NCBI RefSeq assembly: GCF_017814975.1
Contig: NZ_JAGIQA010000022.1
Location: 62,001 to 126,000 of the forward strand
Direction of reading: 5' to 3'
Length of the DNA: 64,000 nucleotides
Source of the DNA: Cupriavidus consociatus
Lineage (GTDB): Bacteria; Pseudomonadota; Gammaproteobacteria; Burkholderiales; Burkholderiaceae
Part shown: in pieces, positions 46,061 through 55,227 of the stretch
Layout: each line of letters starts with the position of its first letter
Position numbering within the stretch: the stretch's first letter is position 1
Made by a program: the position numbers and the translations under genes
The notes under the pieces: model-generated
The model's input: only the letters and a program-made list of their open reading frames with translations
Databases searched by the model: none
Told to the model about the DNA's origin: nothing

Positions 46061-46104
46061 GATGTTGTTCTCCAATATGGGGCCGGGCACCGTTACGGCA
46101 CCGG

Positions 46105-46722
46105 CTACTTGCCGACATGGAAAGACGCCGCAAGGCGCCAGCAGAGCAGGCCAATCAGGCAGACACCAAAGGTCCACCAGGTCGCCAGCATGGGAAGGGG
46201 TAACAGCAGGGCAGACGCCCCGAAGCCGAAGCAGAGCGTCAATCCATGGGCCGCAACGTGGAATGTCACCGGGTTGGCGAACCCAGCCCCGGCGGCGCGA
46301 ATCTTTCGTGATACGGTCCCGTCGTTGAATAGCGCAACGAACAGGACGATCGCGCCGAAAGCCCAGTGATGAGCCACCGCGGCTCGGTACACCGCACGGT
46401 AGATCGTCAGCCAGAAATGCTGCATCCAACCTCTGCCGAAGGCGGCGGCGCCCCCGTCGGAGAAACTGGTCTGGCCGTCGGAGCCGGTGAACGATGCCTT
46501 GACCGCACCGCTTTCGATGAACCACTTGTGAAAGCGGGCGTTGGCCAGCGAAACGACGTTATCCGTCCTTTCCTGGCCGAGCACGCGTTCAACCGACGCC
46601 TGTTCGGCCTCACTGATTTCGAAGGCGCGATCATTCTGCATGAACGGCGCCAGGGTGCAGATCATCAACGGCGAGACGATCAACCACAAGCGTACGTGCG
46701 AAGCGAAACGGCTGTTGGCCAT
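46105..46722 (-). CDS. DUF4400-type membrane protein of a transfer operon
   Basis: A 205-residue inner-membrane protein with hydrophobic segments near residues 11-27, 120-133 and 165-200. Its topology, a central soluble loop (RWMQHFWLTIYRAVYRA-like segment) and place near the coupling protein fit the DUF4400/PFL_4697-type membrane proteins of integrative conjugative elements. Its precise role is unknown; possibly an accessory of the coupling protein. Its start is one base from the next stop, within the operon. Confidence 0.6.
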   Translation of the reverse strand: MANSRFASHVRLWLIVSPLMICTLAPFMQNDRAFEISEAEQASVERVLGQERTDNVVSLANARFHKWFIESGAVKASFTGSDGQTSFSDGGAAAFGRGWMQHFWLTIYRAVYRAAVAHHWAFGAIVLFVALFNDGTVSRKIRAAGAGFANPVTFHVAAHGLTLCFGFGASALLLPLPMLATWWTFGVCLIGLLCWRLAASFHVGK

Positions 46723-46723
46723 G

Positions 46724-47020
46724 TCAGATCCAGCGCAGTGCCAGCCATAGCGGCAGGCTCAGAAAAGCGAACAGAGCGCCCCAGAAGATGGCCGGCTTGT
46801 CTACCGAAATCTTGATGAGCGCAAAGCATGCCGCAGCCGCTCCGCTGGAAAAGGACTGGGGCATCTCCTGGGCAACCCGCGGCGGCGCGGTCAACCATTC
46901 GTGCATGTGCAGCGCGAGCGCGGGGTCGACACCACAGAGCCTGGCCGCAAGGCGAGCGGGAGCCTGTTTGAGTCGGATTGCCGCCCGGCGCGCGTCAGTG
47001 TGAAAAGTTGCCAGCGACAT
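46724..47020 (-). CDS. Small membrane protein
   Basis: A 98-residue protein with a positively charged N-terminus (DARRAAIRLKQAPARLAARL) and one or two hydrophobic stretches at the C-terminus (IFWGALFAFLSLPLWLALRWI). It overlaps the preceding gene by 26 bases. No family recognised. Confidence 0.5.
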   Translation of the reverse strand: MSLATFHTDARRAAIRLKQAPARLAARLCGVDPALALHMHEWLTAPPRVAQEMPQSFSSGAAAACFALIKISVDKPAIFWGALFAFLSLPLWLALRWI

Positions 47021-47501
47021 CGTAATTCTCGAAATAGCGGGTGAAGGTGTAACCCGTCAGGACGCGGGCGGCGAGCTGAAACGCTGCGCAGCGTTGGGTG
47101 ATCTCACCCGGCGCGGGCTCGTCGACGACGCGGCAGACATAGCCTTCCGGCTGGCGCTGCTCGAACGCCGGGATGGATTCGTGAAACGGATACCAGACGT
47201 TGTACTTTTCGCCCTTGAACGCGGCATAGCGCTTGCCATAGAGCTCGTGAGCGCGGGAGAACAGCCCCATCATGAAAGCGACGTTGGGATCGCCGTGCTT
47301 GCGGGCGGCGCGCCACGCCGTGATGCCGTCGGCGAGCATTTCCTTGACCAGCGGCTCCTCGCGGACGCGGAAATTCACGCCGATGTAGTCGACTAGCCGC
47401 GTGCAAATGTCATCGAGGTCCGGCGATAGCGAGAGCACCGGCGAGAGCTTCGCCGAAAGCTTGTATTCCTTGACGATTTGTCGGAACAGGCTGCTGCGCA
47501 T
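46995..47501 (-). CDS. Hypothetical protein downstream of the coupling protein gene
   Basis: A 168-residue soluble protein without signal or membrane segment. It starts 6 bases after the coupling protein stop, so it is cotranscribed. YVCRVVDEPAPGEITQRCAAF contains two Cys. I do not recognise the family; context suggests an accessory of DNA transfer. Confidence 0.55.
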   Translation of the reverse strand: MRSSLFRQIVKEYKLSAKLSPVLSLSPDLDDICTRLVDYIGVNFRVREEPLVKEMLADGITAWRAARKHGDPNVAFMMGLFSRAHELYGKRYAAFKGEKYNVWYPFHESIPAFEQRQPEGYVCRVVDEPAPGEITQRCAAFQLAARVLTGYTFTRYFENYDVAGNFSH

Positions 47502-47507
47502 TGGTAT

Positions 47508-49373
47508 TTAGTCCGTGATAATTGGGATTCGACCCTGGTAGACGGCGCCCCCAGAGATTCGAAGGAAGTACTGCAGGTTCGGCAGTTGCATGACCAGGTC
47601 GTGCGGAATGAGCGGCGCCTTCTCAAGCTGAGCCGATCGAGACACAGAGCCGCTGAACTCGCCGACATGGGCCTCCGTTCCGGTGCTGGTGCTGCTTGAG
47701 ACGACCAGGTTGCGGATGGCTGTGGTGCCGACTTTCTCGGAGAACCACTTGGCCGTGTCGATGTCTTCCAAGCGTAAAACGATCTGGTTGTTCAAATTCC
47801 CCAAGACCTGCTGCATTTTCGCCACGTTTCCAAGTTTGGCCGTGAAGTCCGAGCGGGTCTGGTAAGCCACGAACGCCCTAAAGCCTGCCCCGCGGCCCTT
47901 GTTCAGCAGCTGGAGCAACTGCTCGTTGATAGCCTCGGCCGCTTCGTCGACAACCAGAACGATCTCGGGCGGCTTCGCGTAAAAGTTGTAGATCGCGCCG
48001 GCGACAGATGCGATGTCGGCCAGCAGCATCGACATGACCGCCTGCGCGACCATCGAATTGGATAGCGAATCGGCGCCGACATAAAGCACAGCCTTCTGCT
48101 TGATGACCTTGTCGATATCCCAGATCTCGCGGTCGTCCTCAAAATCGTCCGCTTTGGGCGCGAGCATCAGTCCGGTCTCACCGGTGGCGAGCATCTGCAG
48201 AAGGGGCAGGGCAGAGGCAATGATCCGGCCATAGTGGTCGCGGTCGTGCTGAAAGGTCGAAATCAGGCCATCGATCGTCTCGTGCCCCTTTCCGAGTTTG
48301 GCGAATCGATCGATGTACATACTGACCATGGCATCCAGGCGCGTGCCACCCATCTTCTGTGCGACCTTCTGCATGTACGCGGTGACTTCTTCTTCCCAAT
48401 CCGGCCTGCCGGCCTCAGGGAAAAATCGCTCCAGTGCTCGCTCGAGCAAATTGTTGATGCCGTTTTGCGCGTACTGCAGGATCGACCGGAGATTCGGCTT
48501 GTCGCCCACGTACAGCTCGCCCTTGACGGATCGGTCAATGAACAGGAAAGCGAACTGGCGAAACGGACCTTCCTCCATCAACTGGGCGATGCGAGTCGGA
48601 ATTTCCGACGGCTGGGACCAGTTCTCCAGAGGGTTCAGCCGGATGGATTGCGAGGGCGCCGCCTGTTTCCAGTACAAGAACTTGCGTCCGGTGCGCTCGC
48701 ACTCGCGCTTACACCGTGCCACCCAGTCGGGATCGTTCTTCGGATCGATCGCGATCAACACGTCATTGGGGTTGTGGATCACCTGTGTCGAGATCAGCTC
48801 GAACGTCCGTGTCTTTCCCGACCCCGTGGTTCCGCTGATCGACGTGTGCCCGCCCATTGCCTTGTAGTGAAATGGAACGGGGCCGCGCAGGGATTCCATG
48901 CCCCCGATCCAGGATTTGCCCTGTGGCGAGCGGTCCGCGATGCTGTGCTCGGGGGCGAACGCCTTCTCGATGGCTTTGACGGTGTCCTTGGGCAGCCATT
49001 TTGGCAGGCCCGGGATATCGCTTGATGGCATGCGCAGGATATCGTGGGCGATCTGACAATGCTTCTGAGTCCATTCGTAGCCCGTGCCCAAATACATGGC
49101 ATCTTCGTCTTTGTCGGCGGACCGCAGTCGTCGGCTCTGTACTAGAAGATCATCGATCTTGGTCAGGGTCAGCCATTTCGTGGAGATGGCAAGCCGGAAC
49201 CGCAGCGCCCGCCACACCTGTGTGGAGCGAACGACCAGGAATACCAGGCAAACCAAAGAGAAGTAGGGCGCGTTGGGCATGCCGCTTACGAGCAGCAGCA
49301 CCGACGCCAGCGCCCAGCCGACCGCGGCCCGGAACTCGTAGATTGGGCGGAAGTGGTTGATGTAATGATTCAT
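47508..49373 (-). CDS. traD: Type IV coupling protein (TraD/VirD4 type)
   Basis: A 621-residue inner-membrane ATPase that hands the DNA-relaxase complex to the secretion channel. Two N-terminal membrane segments (residues 14-50) are followed by a motor domain: Walker A ISGTTGSGKTRTFEL (K187), VLIAIDPKNDPDWVARCK, Walker B IVLVVDEAAEAINEQLLQLL, and GAGFRAFVAYQTRSDF. The form with MGGHTSISGTTGSGKT is that of TraD proteins of integrative conjugative elements (SXT/PFGI type). Its ATG overlaps the upstream gene's stop by 4 bases. Confidence 0.9.
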   Translation of the reverse strand: MNHYINHFRPIYEFRAAVGWALASVLLLVSGMPNAPYFSLVCLVFLVVRSTQVWRALRFRLAISTKWLTLTKIDDLLVQSRRLRSADKDEDAMYLGTGYEWTQKHCQIAHDILRMPSSDIPGLPKWLPKDTVKAIEKAFAPEHSIADRSPQGKSWIGGMESLRGPVPFHYKAMGGHTSISGTTGSGKTRTFELISTQVIHNPNDVLIAIDPKNDPDWVARCKRECERTGRKFLYWKQAAPSQSIRLNPLENWSQPSEIPTRIAQLMEEGPFRQFAFLFIDRSVKGELYVGDKPNLRSILQYAQNGINNLLERALERFFPEAGRPDWEEEVTAYMQKVAQKMGGTRLDAMVSMYIDRFAKLGKGHETIDGLISTFQHDRDHYGRIIASALPLLQMLATGETGLMLAPKADDFEDDREIWDIDKVIKQKAVLYVGADSLSNSMVAQAVMSMLLADIASVAGAIYNFYAKPPEIVLVVDEAAEAINEQLLQLLNKGRGAGFRAFVAYQTRSDFTAKLGNVAKMQQVLGNLNNQIVLRLEDIDTAKWFSEKVGTTAIRNLVVSSSTSTGTEAHVGEFSGSVSRSAQLEKAPLIPHDLVMQLPNLQYFLRISGGAVYQGRIPIITD

Positions 49374-50608
49374 GCGTCGGATTGCGGGCCAGGCATGATG
49401 AGGTTCCCAACTTCGTCAAGCAGCAGGATGTCCTGGCCGACGATCTTGTAGAGATGCTTGAACTTGCGCAGATGCTCAATGAGCGTGTCGGAGGCAATGC
49501 CATAGTTGCCGAGCGACCGCTTGCTGATGGCAACCTTTCCCTCAACCCGCGTCACCTTGGTCTTGCCGGCGGCCGCGTCCTGCGAGAGCGCCTTGAAGAA
49601 CTCGCGCATGAGGTTCGAGGTGCCGGCGAGTGCCTTGAAGGGATCCTCGGGCGTCGGCTCCTTGCGCAGCGAACGGGCACCGTCGAGCTGTACCACGTTG
49701 CGAGACGTCTCAACTCCCGCGTGCGGTTCGCTGGCCGCTGGCGAGCCATCTGCCGTATCAGGCGAATCCTGACGGCTACCTGCCGTTGGCGATGGCGTTT
49801 CTGCTACTGTTTTCGCAGTATCCTCGCTCGCTCGAGGAAGGTTCGCTGGCGCCGTCGGGGCGTCGGCTCCATCGGCGGCCAGGATTTGCGCCGCCGGCGC
49901 TGGGGTTGCGTCTGGGGCAAAGGCGGCACGACGGGCCTTCACCTCGAACTGGGTAGTGGTGTCGATCGCTTGCCGCACAACCTTGTGCAGGAGTGTCTCC
50001 AGGCCTGACGGCCGTGGATCGGGGTTGATGGCGCCGAACAGTTCGGAGAGCACGTGGCTGTCGAAAGCGCCCAACCGTTCTGCCCCGAGGATCTCTCGCG
50101 CGAGCAGCGCCGTGCGCATCCGTTCGACCGGTAACGCTGCCTCCCGACGCGTCACGTGGTAGGTGTCAGCGCCGAGCCAGCTGCCGAACGCCCCGTGTGC
50201 GGCAGGAACCCATTCCGCTCCATCCCGATGCCGAAAGAACTGGAAGTGGCGACAAGGCTCGTCCAGTCGCGAACAGCAGGCAGCCAGAAAGAGCGCATAC
50301 AGGTACTGAGGTTCAAGCTGGCGCCGGCGTTCCGACGTCTGGTCCGCGCCGAATTTCTGGGCGCCGGAAAGGCGCATGGCGAAGTAGGCCGCCTCGACCG
50401 TGGCACGAAATGCCCCGCCGGGCTCGGCGTGCTCGGCCGGCCGAAGCGGCACGCTGGAGAACCATGCGGCGCAGCGTTCCAACACACTCAGCCACTTGCT
50501 TCTGAAGTCTGCCTCGTTCGTCTCGTTGGCGTATTGCCGAACCAGCGCGAGACGTCCGTCGTGGGCTGCCAGCAAGTCCGCAGCAGGCAAGGGCAGATGG
50601 ACCGTCAT
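49370..50608 (-). CDS. TraI_2-like (MobH relaxase-type) protein without the HD metal motif
   Basis: A 412-residue protein. Residues 10-165 follow the pattern of the TraI_2 domain of MobH relaxases (FRSKWLSVLERCAAWFSSVPL, EPGGAFRATVEAAYFAMRLS, LEPQYLYALFLAACC, GAEWVPAAHGAFGSWL). The His cluster and the HD pair are replaced: RPAEHAEPGG where HHH-GPGG is usual, and AACCSRLDEP where ALLHDIGK is usual. A 130-residue Ala/Pro/Thr linker leads to a C-terminal module (VAISKRSLGNYGIASDTLIEHL) like TraI_2_C. It may be a non-catalytic relaxosome or structural protein. The active relaxase is then elsewhere. Confidence 0.65.
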   Translation of the reverse strand: MTVHLPLPAADLLAAHDGRLALVRQYANETNEADFRSKWLSVLERCAAWFSSVPLRPAEHAEPGGAFRATVEAAYFAMRLSGAQKFGADQTSERRRQLEPQYLYALFLAACCSRLDEPCRHFQFFRHRDGAEWVPAAHGAFGSWLGADTYHVTRREAALPVERMRTALLAREILGAERLGAFDSHVLSELFGAINPDPRPSGLETLLHKVVRQAIDTTTQFEVKARRAAFAPDATPAPAAQILAADGADAPTAPANLPRASEDTAKTVAETPSPTAGSRQDSPDTADGSPAASEPHAGVETSRNVVQLDGARSLRKEPTPEDPFKALAGTSNLMREFFKALSQDAAAGKTKVTRVEGKVAISKRSLGNYGIASDTLIEHLRKFKHLYKIVGQDILLLDEVGNLIMPGPQSDA

Positions 50609-51660
50609 TTCTTACCCTTCTTGGCGAGGAACCCGCCGATGCCCCCAGCTGCCTTCATGCCCAGGCGTGCGGCGGCGCCACCGCTCAGGCCGCCCCCCGA
50701 TCCAAAGACCGCACCCGCCATCTTGGGAATCTCCAGTGCGACCAGCAGCATGAACAAGGCAACGCCAAGGGCATAGGCGGCGCCAGCTAAGGATTTGGTA
50801 CCAATGCCGGACTGATCGACGATGGTGGAAGTAAAAGCGCTTGAAACGAGCCGCGCCATGATGGTTGCGATGACGATATACATCGAAGCGCCGATCATGA
50901 AATCGAGCCACGACATGAAATAGCGCCGTGTGTAGTCGGAGAACGCCAGGGCTACTGCAAGGGGGCCGATCACGATACCCACAGCGGCCTGAATCTCACC
51001 CAAGGCGATGAAGAAGCTGTACATCAGCGCTGCCACCGCGCAGACCACGAACGTAAAGAGAAGAATCAATCCCGAAACCGCCACGCCGAGCTTGCTCAGA
51101 CCGCTTGCCGCGTCCATCGCCTGGTTGTACGAGTCCAGAAATCCCGCGCCCACCGAGATGAGGGTCATCGCCGGATTGCTGGATCGCGTACCGGCAATCT
51201 TGTTGGCGAGCGTCGTGAACCAATCATAGATGCCCGGCGCAAATTGGCTGTATCCCACATAGATCGAGGCGAGGATGCCTAGCACCATGATGGTTTCCAG
51301 GATGTCGTTCCATGCGCTGGTTGGATCATTCGTGGCGGCGAACCGGATGGCGGCAAGCGTCAGCGTAATGAGCGCCAATCCGTATGCCACCTTGTCCGTC
51401 TCCGATCGGATGCTCTGACTGAGTGAGGTGGCGCCCCCAATCAGGCCGGTGCGGAAGGAATCGAACTGCCCAATCCAACTCTTGAGGGATTCGGCAACAG
51501 TGCCCGTCGGACCCGAAAATGACGGCGGGGTCTGGGCAGACTCCTCGGACTGCGAAGGGGGCCCGCTTTCGGGACTCGTTGACTGAGCAAAGGCCGGGGC
51601 GGTGTGCAAGAGCACCGCGGTGAAAAGCAGAACCAGTAGGCGCAATAGCATGGCGTTCAT
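50605..51660 (-). CDS. virB6: VirB6/TrbL-like inner-membrane channel protein
   Basis: About 351 residues. Signal-like N-terminus MNAMLLRLLVLLFTAVLLHTAPAFA, a Pro/Ser-rich stretch, then five or six membrane segments (VAYGLALITLTLAAIRF, ETIMVLGILASIYVGY, LGVAVSGLILLFTFVVCAVAALMYSFF, MYIVIATIMARLVSS, AGAAYALGVALFMLLVALEI) and a Gly-rich, Lys-ending tail. This is the TrbL/VirB6 plan. The start at 51660 follows the virB5 stop by 10 bases and begins the signal directly. Its stop overlaps the next gene by 4 bases. Confidence 0.85.
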   Translation of the reverse strand: MNAMLLRLLVLLFTAVLLHTAPAFAQSTSPESGPPSQSEESAQTPPSFSGPTGTVAESLKSWIGQFDSFRTGLIGGATSLSQSIRSETDKVAYGLALITLTLAAIRFAATNDPTSAWNDILETIMVLGILASIYVGYSQFAPGIYDWFTTLANKIAGTRSSNPAMTLISVGAGFLDSYNQAMDAASGLSKLGVAVSGLILLFTFVVCAVAALMYSFFIALGEIQAAVGIVIGPLAVALAFSDYTRRYFMSWLDFMIGASMYIVIATIMARLVSSAFTSTIVDQSGIGTKSLAGAAYALGVALFMLLVALEIPKMAGAVFGSGGGLSGGAAARLGMKAAGGIGGFLAKKGKK

Positions 51661-51670
51661 TGCAACCGGA

Positions 51671-52429
51671 TCAGTCAGCTTGCAGCTTGCGGGAGAACAC
51701 GCGGGCGCGCAGCTGCCTGAGTTCTTCATCCTGCGCGATCGTAATCGCGCGCATGGCCTCGGCGCTTTGCGATTCCTTCGCGACGCTCTGTTGTTCCTTG
51801 TCCGCGTCGGCTTGAGCGCGAACGCTCATGAGCTGCAGCAGATCCGAGTTCTGGCTGGCGAGCACGTCCAGCATCTGGTTGGTCGTCTGCGCCGCGGCTT
51901 GCGCGGTCGGCGAGAGCTTAATGTTCGATTGAATCCTTTGCCGGCGCTTCGCCACTGACTGCGTATTCTTGTAGATTTGCTCGCCCAGGCTGAACAGGGC
52001 CTTGGCAGTCTTGTCGCCGTTCCTAAACAGATTGCGCTGGTCCTCGAACCATTGCTCCTTGGTTTTTCCCGAAGCGACGACCATGCTATGAATCTTCTTC
52101 AGGTAGTCGGCATTGTCCGAGACGGTGCCGTAGAGGTCCTTGAGCGTGGTGCCGTAGATCTCGTACTTACCGATGTCATCGGCGATGGAGTCCAGTTGCT
52201 CCGTAATGGCGGCCACATCCAGACCGGTGGCCTGCAGAAGCTGGTTGGCCATCATCTTGTACTGATAGATGATGTTGGTATTCTCGTAGACCTCGGTTTT
52301 CAGCGACTGCATTGCCGTCATGGTGGTCTGCACGAGGCCAACCCAATCGGTGACCGGCAGGGCAGCGTGGGCAGACGAAGCCCCGAAGACCGAGGTTGCG
52401 ATGGCGATGTTGGCGATCCACTTCTTCAC
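51671..52429 (-). CDS. virB5: VirB5/TrbJ-like pilus-tip protein
   Basis: A 252-residue exported, mostly helical protein. A GTG start at 52429 is chosen: GGAGA lies 8 bases upstream, the frame begins VKKWIANIAIATSVFGASSAHA as a clean signal peptide, and it lies 17 bases after virB4. The sequence LPVTDWVGLVQTTMTAMQSLKTEVYENTNIIYQYKMM and the long helices to the C-terminus (RRQRIQSNIKLSPTAQAAAQTTNQML) match VirB5/TrbJ, minor pilus components that contact recipients. Confidence 0.82.
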   Translation of the reverse strand: MKKWIANIAIATSVFGASSAHAALPVTDWVGLVQTTMTAMQSLKTEVYENTNIIYQYKMMANQLLQATGLDVAAITEQLDSIADDIGKYEIYGTTLKDLYGTVSDNADYLKKIHSMVVASGKTKEQWFEDQRNLFRNGDKTAKALFSLGEQIYKNTQSVAKRRQRIQSNIKLSPTAQAAAQTTNQMLDVLASQNSDLLQLMSVRAQADADKEQQSVAKESQSAEAMRAITIAQDEELRQLRARVFSRKLQAD

Positions 52430-52446
52430 GTTGAGATTCTCCAAAG

Positions 52447-54903
52447 TTATGCGGCGCGCGCGAGCATCTCGCGCACATAGCGGTCCTGCCAATCGGTTTC
52501 CCCCGACGCGTAGTGCTTGTCGCAGATGGACTGCGCAACCCCGTCCGAGCGCAGCATGGCCACCATCTCGTCGGAGAATGCCGTTTGCAGCATCCGGGTC
52601 TGGGTATTGGTGATCAGGAGGTAGTCGCGGTTAGGCACAGCGTCTGAAATCAGCTGCACCTGGTCATCGGTCAGGCCGAACTTTTCCTTGTAGAGCTCGG
52701 GGCTGGTCTTGGCCTGGCTGTTCGGCAGGTAGATCCAGTTGGCGATGTTTTCCTTGAGAATCTCGAAGTTCGCCACGCGTGCAATCTGACGCAGGGACTG
52801 CGTCGCGGACCAGATGGCGCCATTGAGCTTGCGGATGGTGGTGATCCAATCCTCGTAGCGCCGATAGAATCGCTCGTTTTGGAAGAAGAAGCCGCATTCC
52901 TCGACCTCTATGATCGTGTAGCGGATGCCATCCATCGACTGACTGATCCGGTAGAACGCATAATCGGTGAACAGCACCGCTGCGCGTTCGTACTTCTGGA
53001 ACAGTTCACCCATCTCGATACACAGGTTGTCGCTAACCGCGAAAGCGTCCTCGGCGTGATCGAAGAAGTGCCCGTACTGACCACCCTTGAGCCAGATCTG
53101 AAGCCGCTCGCGCAGGTCGGCATGCAGCATCGTTGAGAGCGAGCTGAGGGTCCAGCGCTCGCGAGGGTAGCCAGCCAGCAGCTTGACGGCTTCAAAGAGA
53201 TCCTGCACTTGCTGAGGCGACAGCGTGAAGCCGTCATCCTCGAGGGCGAGCGTCAGCCACTCGGTGATGTAGGTGAAGTTCTTCGGGTCGGCCAGCAGCG
53301 ACAACGGATTGACCGGCGTGCTGGTCTGAAACTTTCCGGTGACGTCAATGAAGGTGCCGCCGCTCAGCAGCGTGGGTATGCGTGTGGAACGGTCCTTGTC
53401 GAAGCGAATCCGCCGCGCCTTGTGCCTGTCGCCTTGCGACACCAGGAAATTCAGGAAGACCGATTTGCCCGCACCGATCGGGCCGATGACGAACAGATGG
53501 CCATTGCCGCCGCGCTGATGCATGTCGACGCGCTGAATTGTGCGGTGGCGCGTTGGCAGGCAGGTCAGGGGAGGCACTTCCGCTCCGGTCTTCTCGCTCA
53601 GCCACGCGTTATAAGACGGACCTTCCAGGACCGAGCGAACTGGCGCGATGTCGGACACGGCCGGCGTTTCCACGAACTGAAGGCGGCGTTGCTTGTCCCA
53701 GCGACCAGGCAGGGTACTGTTCCAAGCGGGCATCAGGTTCGCCTTCTCGCGGATCGTCCCGAAGCCGGCGTTGGTCAATGCGCCGACCACCTCGCTGACG
53801 GCGTCCTCGCATTCACCTTCAGAATCTGCGTAGACAATCACCGAGATGTTGGCAAAGCCGTGTTGGATCCCCTCGGCGGTGAGTCGCTTGAGTGCGTAGC
53901 CCGCTTCCTTGGCGAGTTCCTCGCGGCCCTCGTCGTTCTCGCTTTCCTCCTTGGAGACGTACTGCTTCATCATGGAGCGCAGATTCACCGCCGCCATCTT
54001 GTAGAAACGGCGAACCTTCTCGATGTAGGCCGTGGCGCGCGCGGTGTCCAGAAAGCGGTACATGATGCAGATATCCAACTCGGCATCCACGTGCATCAAA
54101 CTGTCAAGTGCCGCTTCCTGGAAGCTCATCCATTCCTTCACCGCGACAACCGCTGCATAGCGCTTGCCGTGGGCGGATTCGAATAGCAATCGCTCGGCGC
54201 CCACCGTGACTTCGGATTCCGTCAGGTGCGAGTCGAGCAACGTGACAGGAAACCGGATGCGGCGCGGCGGCACGCTAGGATTGGCGACCTGGTGAAGCGC
54301 CGCATAGCTGTCCTGCATGGTGAGGCGGGTAGGCTTGATGCGCGGAATGCCGCCGGTAAAGGCATCGAGCATGGCCTCAAAGCGCCGGGTATCTGCATGC
54401 ATCCTCTCCATATCGAAGGCGAAGGCGCTGCGAGACAGAACCGTGTCTTTTGCGGCCTCAACGATGGCGCCGTACACGGACCGCCCCCCGACCGTCATGT
54501 GATACCCAATCTTCTCGAAGAACTTTGCAATGCCCGACTCGGGAGTGTAGGCAATGCTGAGGGCGTGCGTACTCCGGAAGTAACGTCCGGTGGTCATATG
54601 CGCACGGTTCAGTGCGTTCAGACGTGCGTCGGCGCTGTTGCTGAAATCGCCATCGATGAAGCCAGTTGTGCGGCGGTGGGACAGCCGCCACCAGGCGGTG
54701 ATGCGGTTGTCGAAGGATCGGCAAGCCTGGTCGAGTTGATCGCGGGCCGAGGTAATGTCGCTGGCATCGGCGCTATCCGCGTCGACACCACGAAACTCAT
54801 AGGTCGCCAGAAGTGATCCATCCTTGTTCAGGATCAGCTCCGGCGTAATGGACGTGAGCCACGGCACGATCTCGGCCAGCGGCCGGCGTTTCAGTTTCAG
54901 CAT
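52447..54903 (-). CDS. virB4: VirB4 ATPase
   Basis: An 818-residue ATPase of the conjugation channel. The N-terminal domain covers residues 1-400 (FRGVDADSADASDITSARDQL and GVQHGF-like segments). The motor has Walker A FVIGPIGAGKSVFLNFLV (K480), Walker B YTIIEVEECGFFFQNE with Glu-Glu, and a following SATQSLRQIARV motif. It powers pilus assembly and substrate passage at the inner membrane. The ATG overlaps the virB3 stop region by 7 bases. The length is typical. Confidence 0.95.
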   Translation of the reverse strand: MLKLKRRPLAEIVPWLTSITPELILNKDGSLLATYEFRGVDADSADASDITSARDQLDQACRSFDNRITAWWRLSHRRTTGFIDGDFSNSADARLNALNRAHMTTGRYFRSTHALSIAYTPESGIAKFFEKIGYHMTVGGRSVYGAIVEAAKDTVLSRSAFAFDMERMHADTRRFEAMLDAFTGGIPRIKPTRLTMQDSYAALHQVANPSVPPRRIRFPVTLLDSHLTESEVTVGAERLLFESAHGKRYAAVVAVKEWMSFQEAALDSLMHVDAELDICIMYRFLDTARATAYIEKVRRFYKMAAVNLRSMMKQYVSKEESENDEGREELAKEAGYALKRLTAEGIQHGFANISVIVYADSEGECEDAVSEVVGALTNAGFGTIREKANLMPAWNSTLPGRWDKQRRLQFVETPAVSDIAPVRSVLEGPSYNAWLSEKTGAEVPPLTCLPTRHRTIQRVDMHQRGGNGHLFVIGPIGAGKSVFLNFLVSQGDRHKARRIRFDKDRSTRIPTLLSGGTFIDVTGKFQTSTPVNPLSLLADPKNFTYITEWLTLALEDDGFTLSPQQVQDLFEAVKLLAGYPRERWTLSSLSTMLHADLRERLQIWLKGGQYGHFFDHAEDAFAVSDNLCIEMGELFQKYERAAVLFTDYAFYRISQSMDGIRYTIIEVEECGFFFQNERFYRRYEDWITTIRKLNGAIWSATQSLRQIARVANFEILKENIANWIYLPNSQAKTSPELYKEKFGLTDDQVQLISDAVPNRDYLLITNTQTRMLQTAFSDEMVAMLRSDGVAQSICDKHYASGETDWQDRYVREMLARAA

Positions 54904-55226
54904 GGCAGGTCGCTGTCAAAGCCGTAAGGCCGGCGAAAGACCGAGTGAGATTTTCCGTGCCAGGGGACCGAATCGTACAGGTCACCGTACATGTTGTAGA
55001 CGTTGAGAATCTGGTTCCACCATGGGTCACGGCTAGTCAACCAGGCCAGCAGCGCATGGTTGCAAAGACCGCTGACGAAGATCGCAGCCGGGATCTCCCA
55101 GCCACTGCGATATGTGACATAGATCAGCAGCGCGACGATGGTGCCGTTGGCGATGGCCAGTCCGCGCACCGCGCCGGCGATCAGGCGCGGCATCGACAAG
55201 CCGATGCTCACATGATGTTTGCGCAT
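54897..55226 (-). CDS. virB3: VirB3-like inner-membrane protein
   Basis: A 109-residue protein beginning MRKHHVSIGLSMPRLIAGAVRGLAIANGT. The conserved RP/GL(S)MPR-type start, two membrane segments (GLAIANGTIVALLIYVTY, IPAAIFVSGLCNHALLAWL) and a C-terminal loop (DPWWNQILNVYNMYGDLYD) are those of VirB3/TrbD. The ATG at 55226 comes one base after the virB2 stop (TGACATG), so an upstream in-frame start at 55253 is unlikely. Confidence 0.85.
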   Translation of the reverse strand: MRKHHVSIGLSMPRLIAGAVRGLAIANGTIVALLIYVTYRSGWEIPAAIFVSGLCNHALLAWLTSRDPWWNQILNVYNMYGDLYDSVPWHGKSHSVFRRPYGFDSDLPC

Positions 55227-55227
55227 G

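Noticed and set aside
46061-46525. Longer N-terminus for the protein ending at 45209
   Set aside because: The extra 155 residues are antisense-like Arg-rich sequence over the membrane protein gene; a ribosome site supports the start at 46060.
53209-54186. Plus-strand open frame of 325 codons
   Set aside because: Antisense to virB4.
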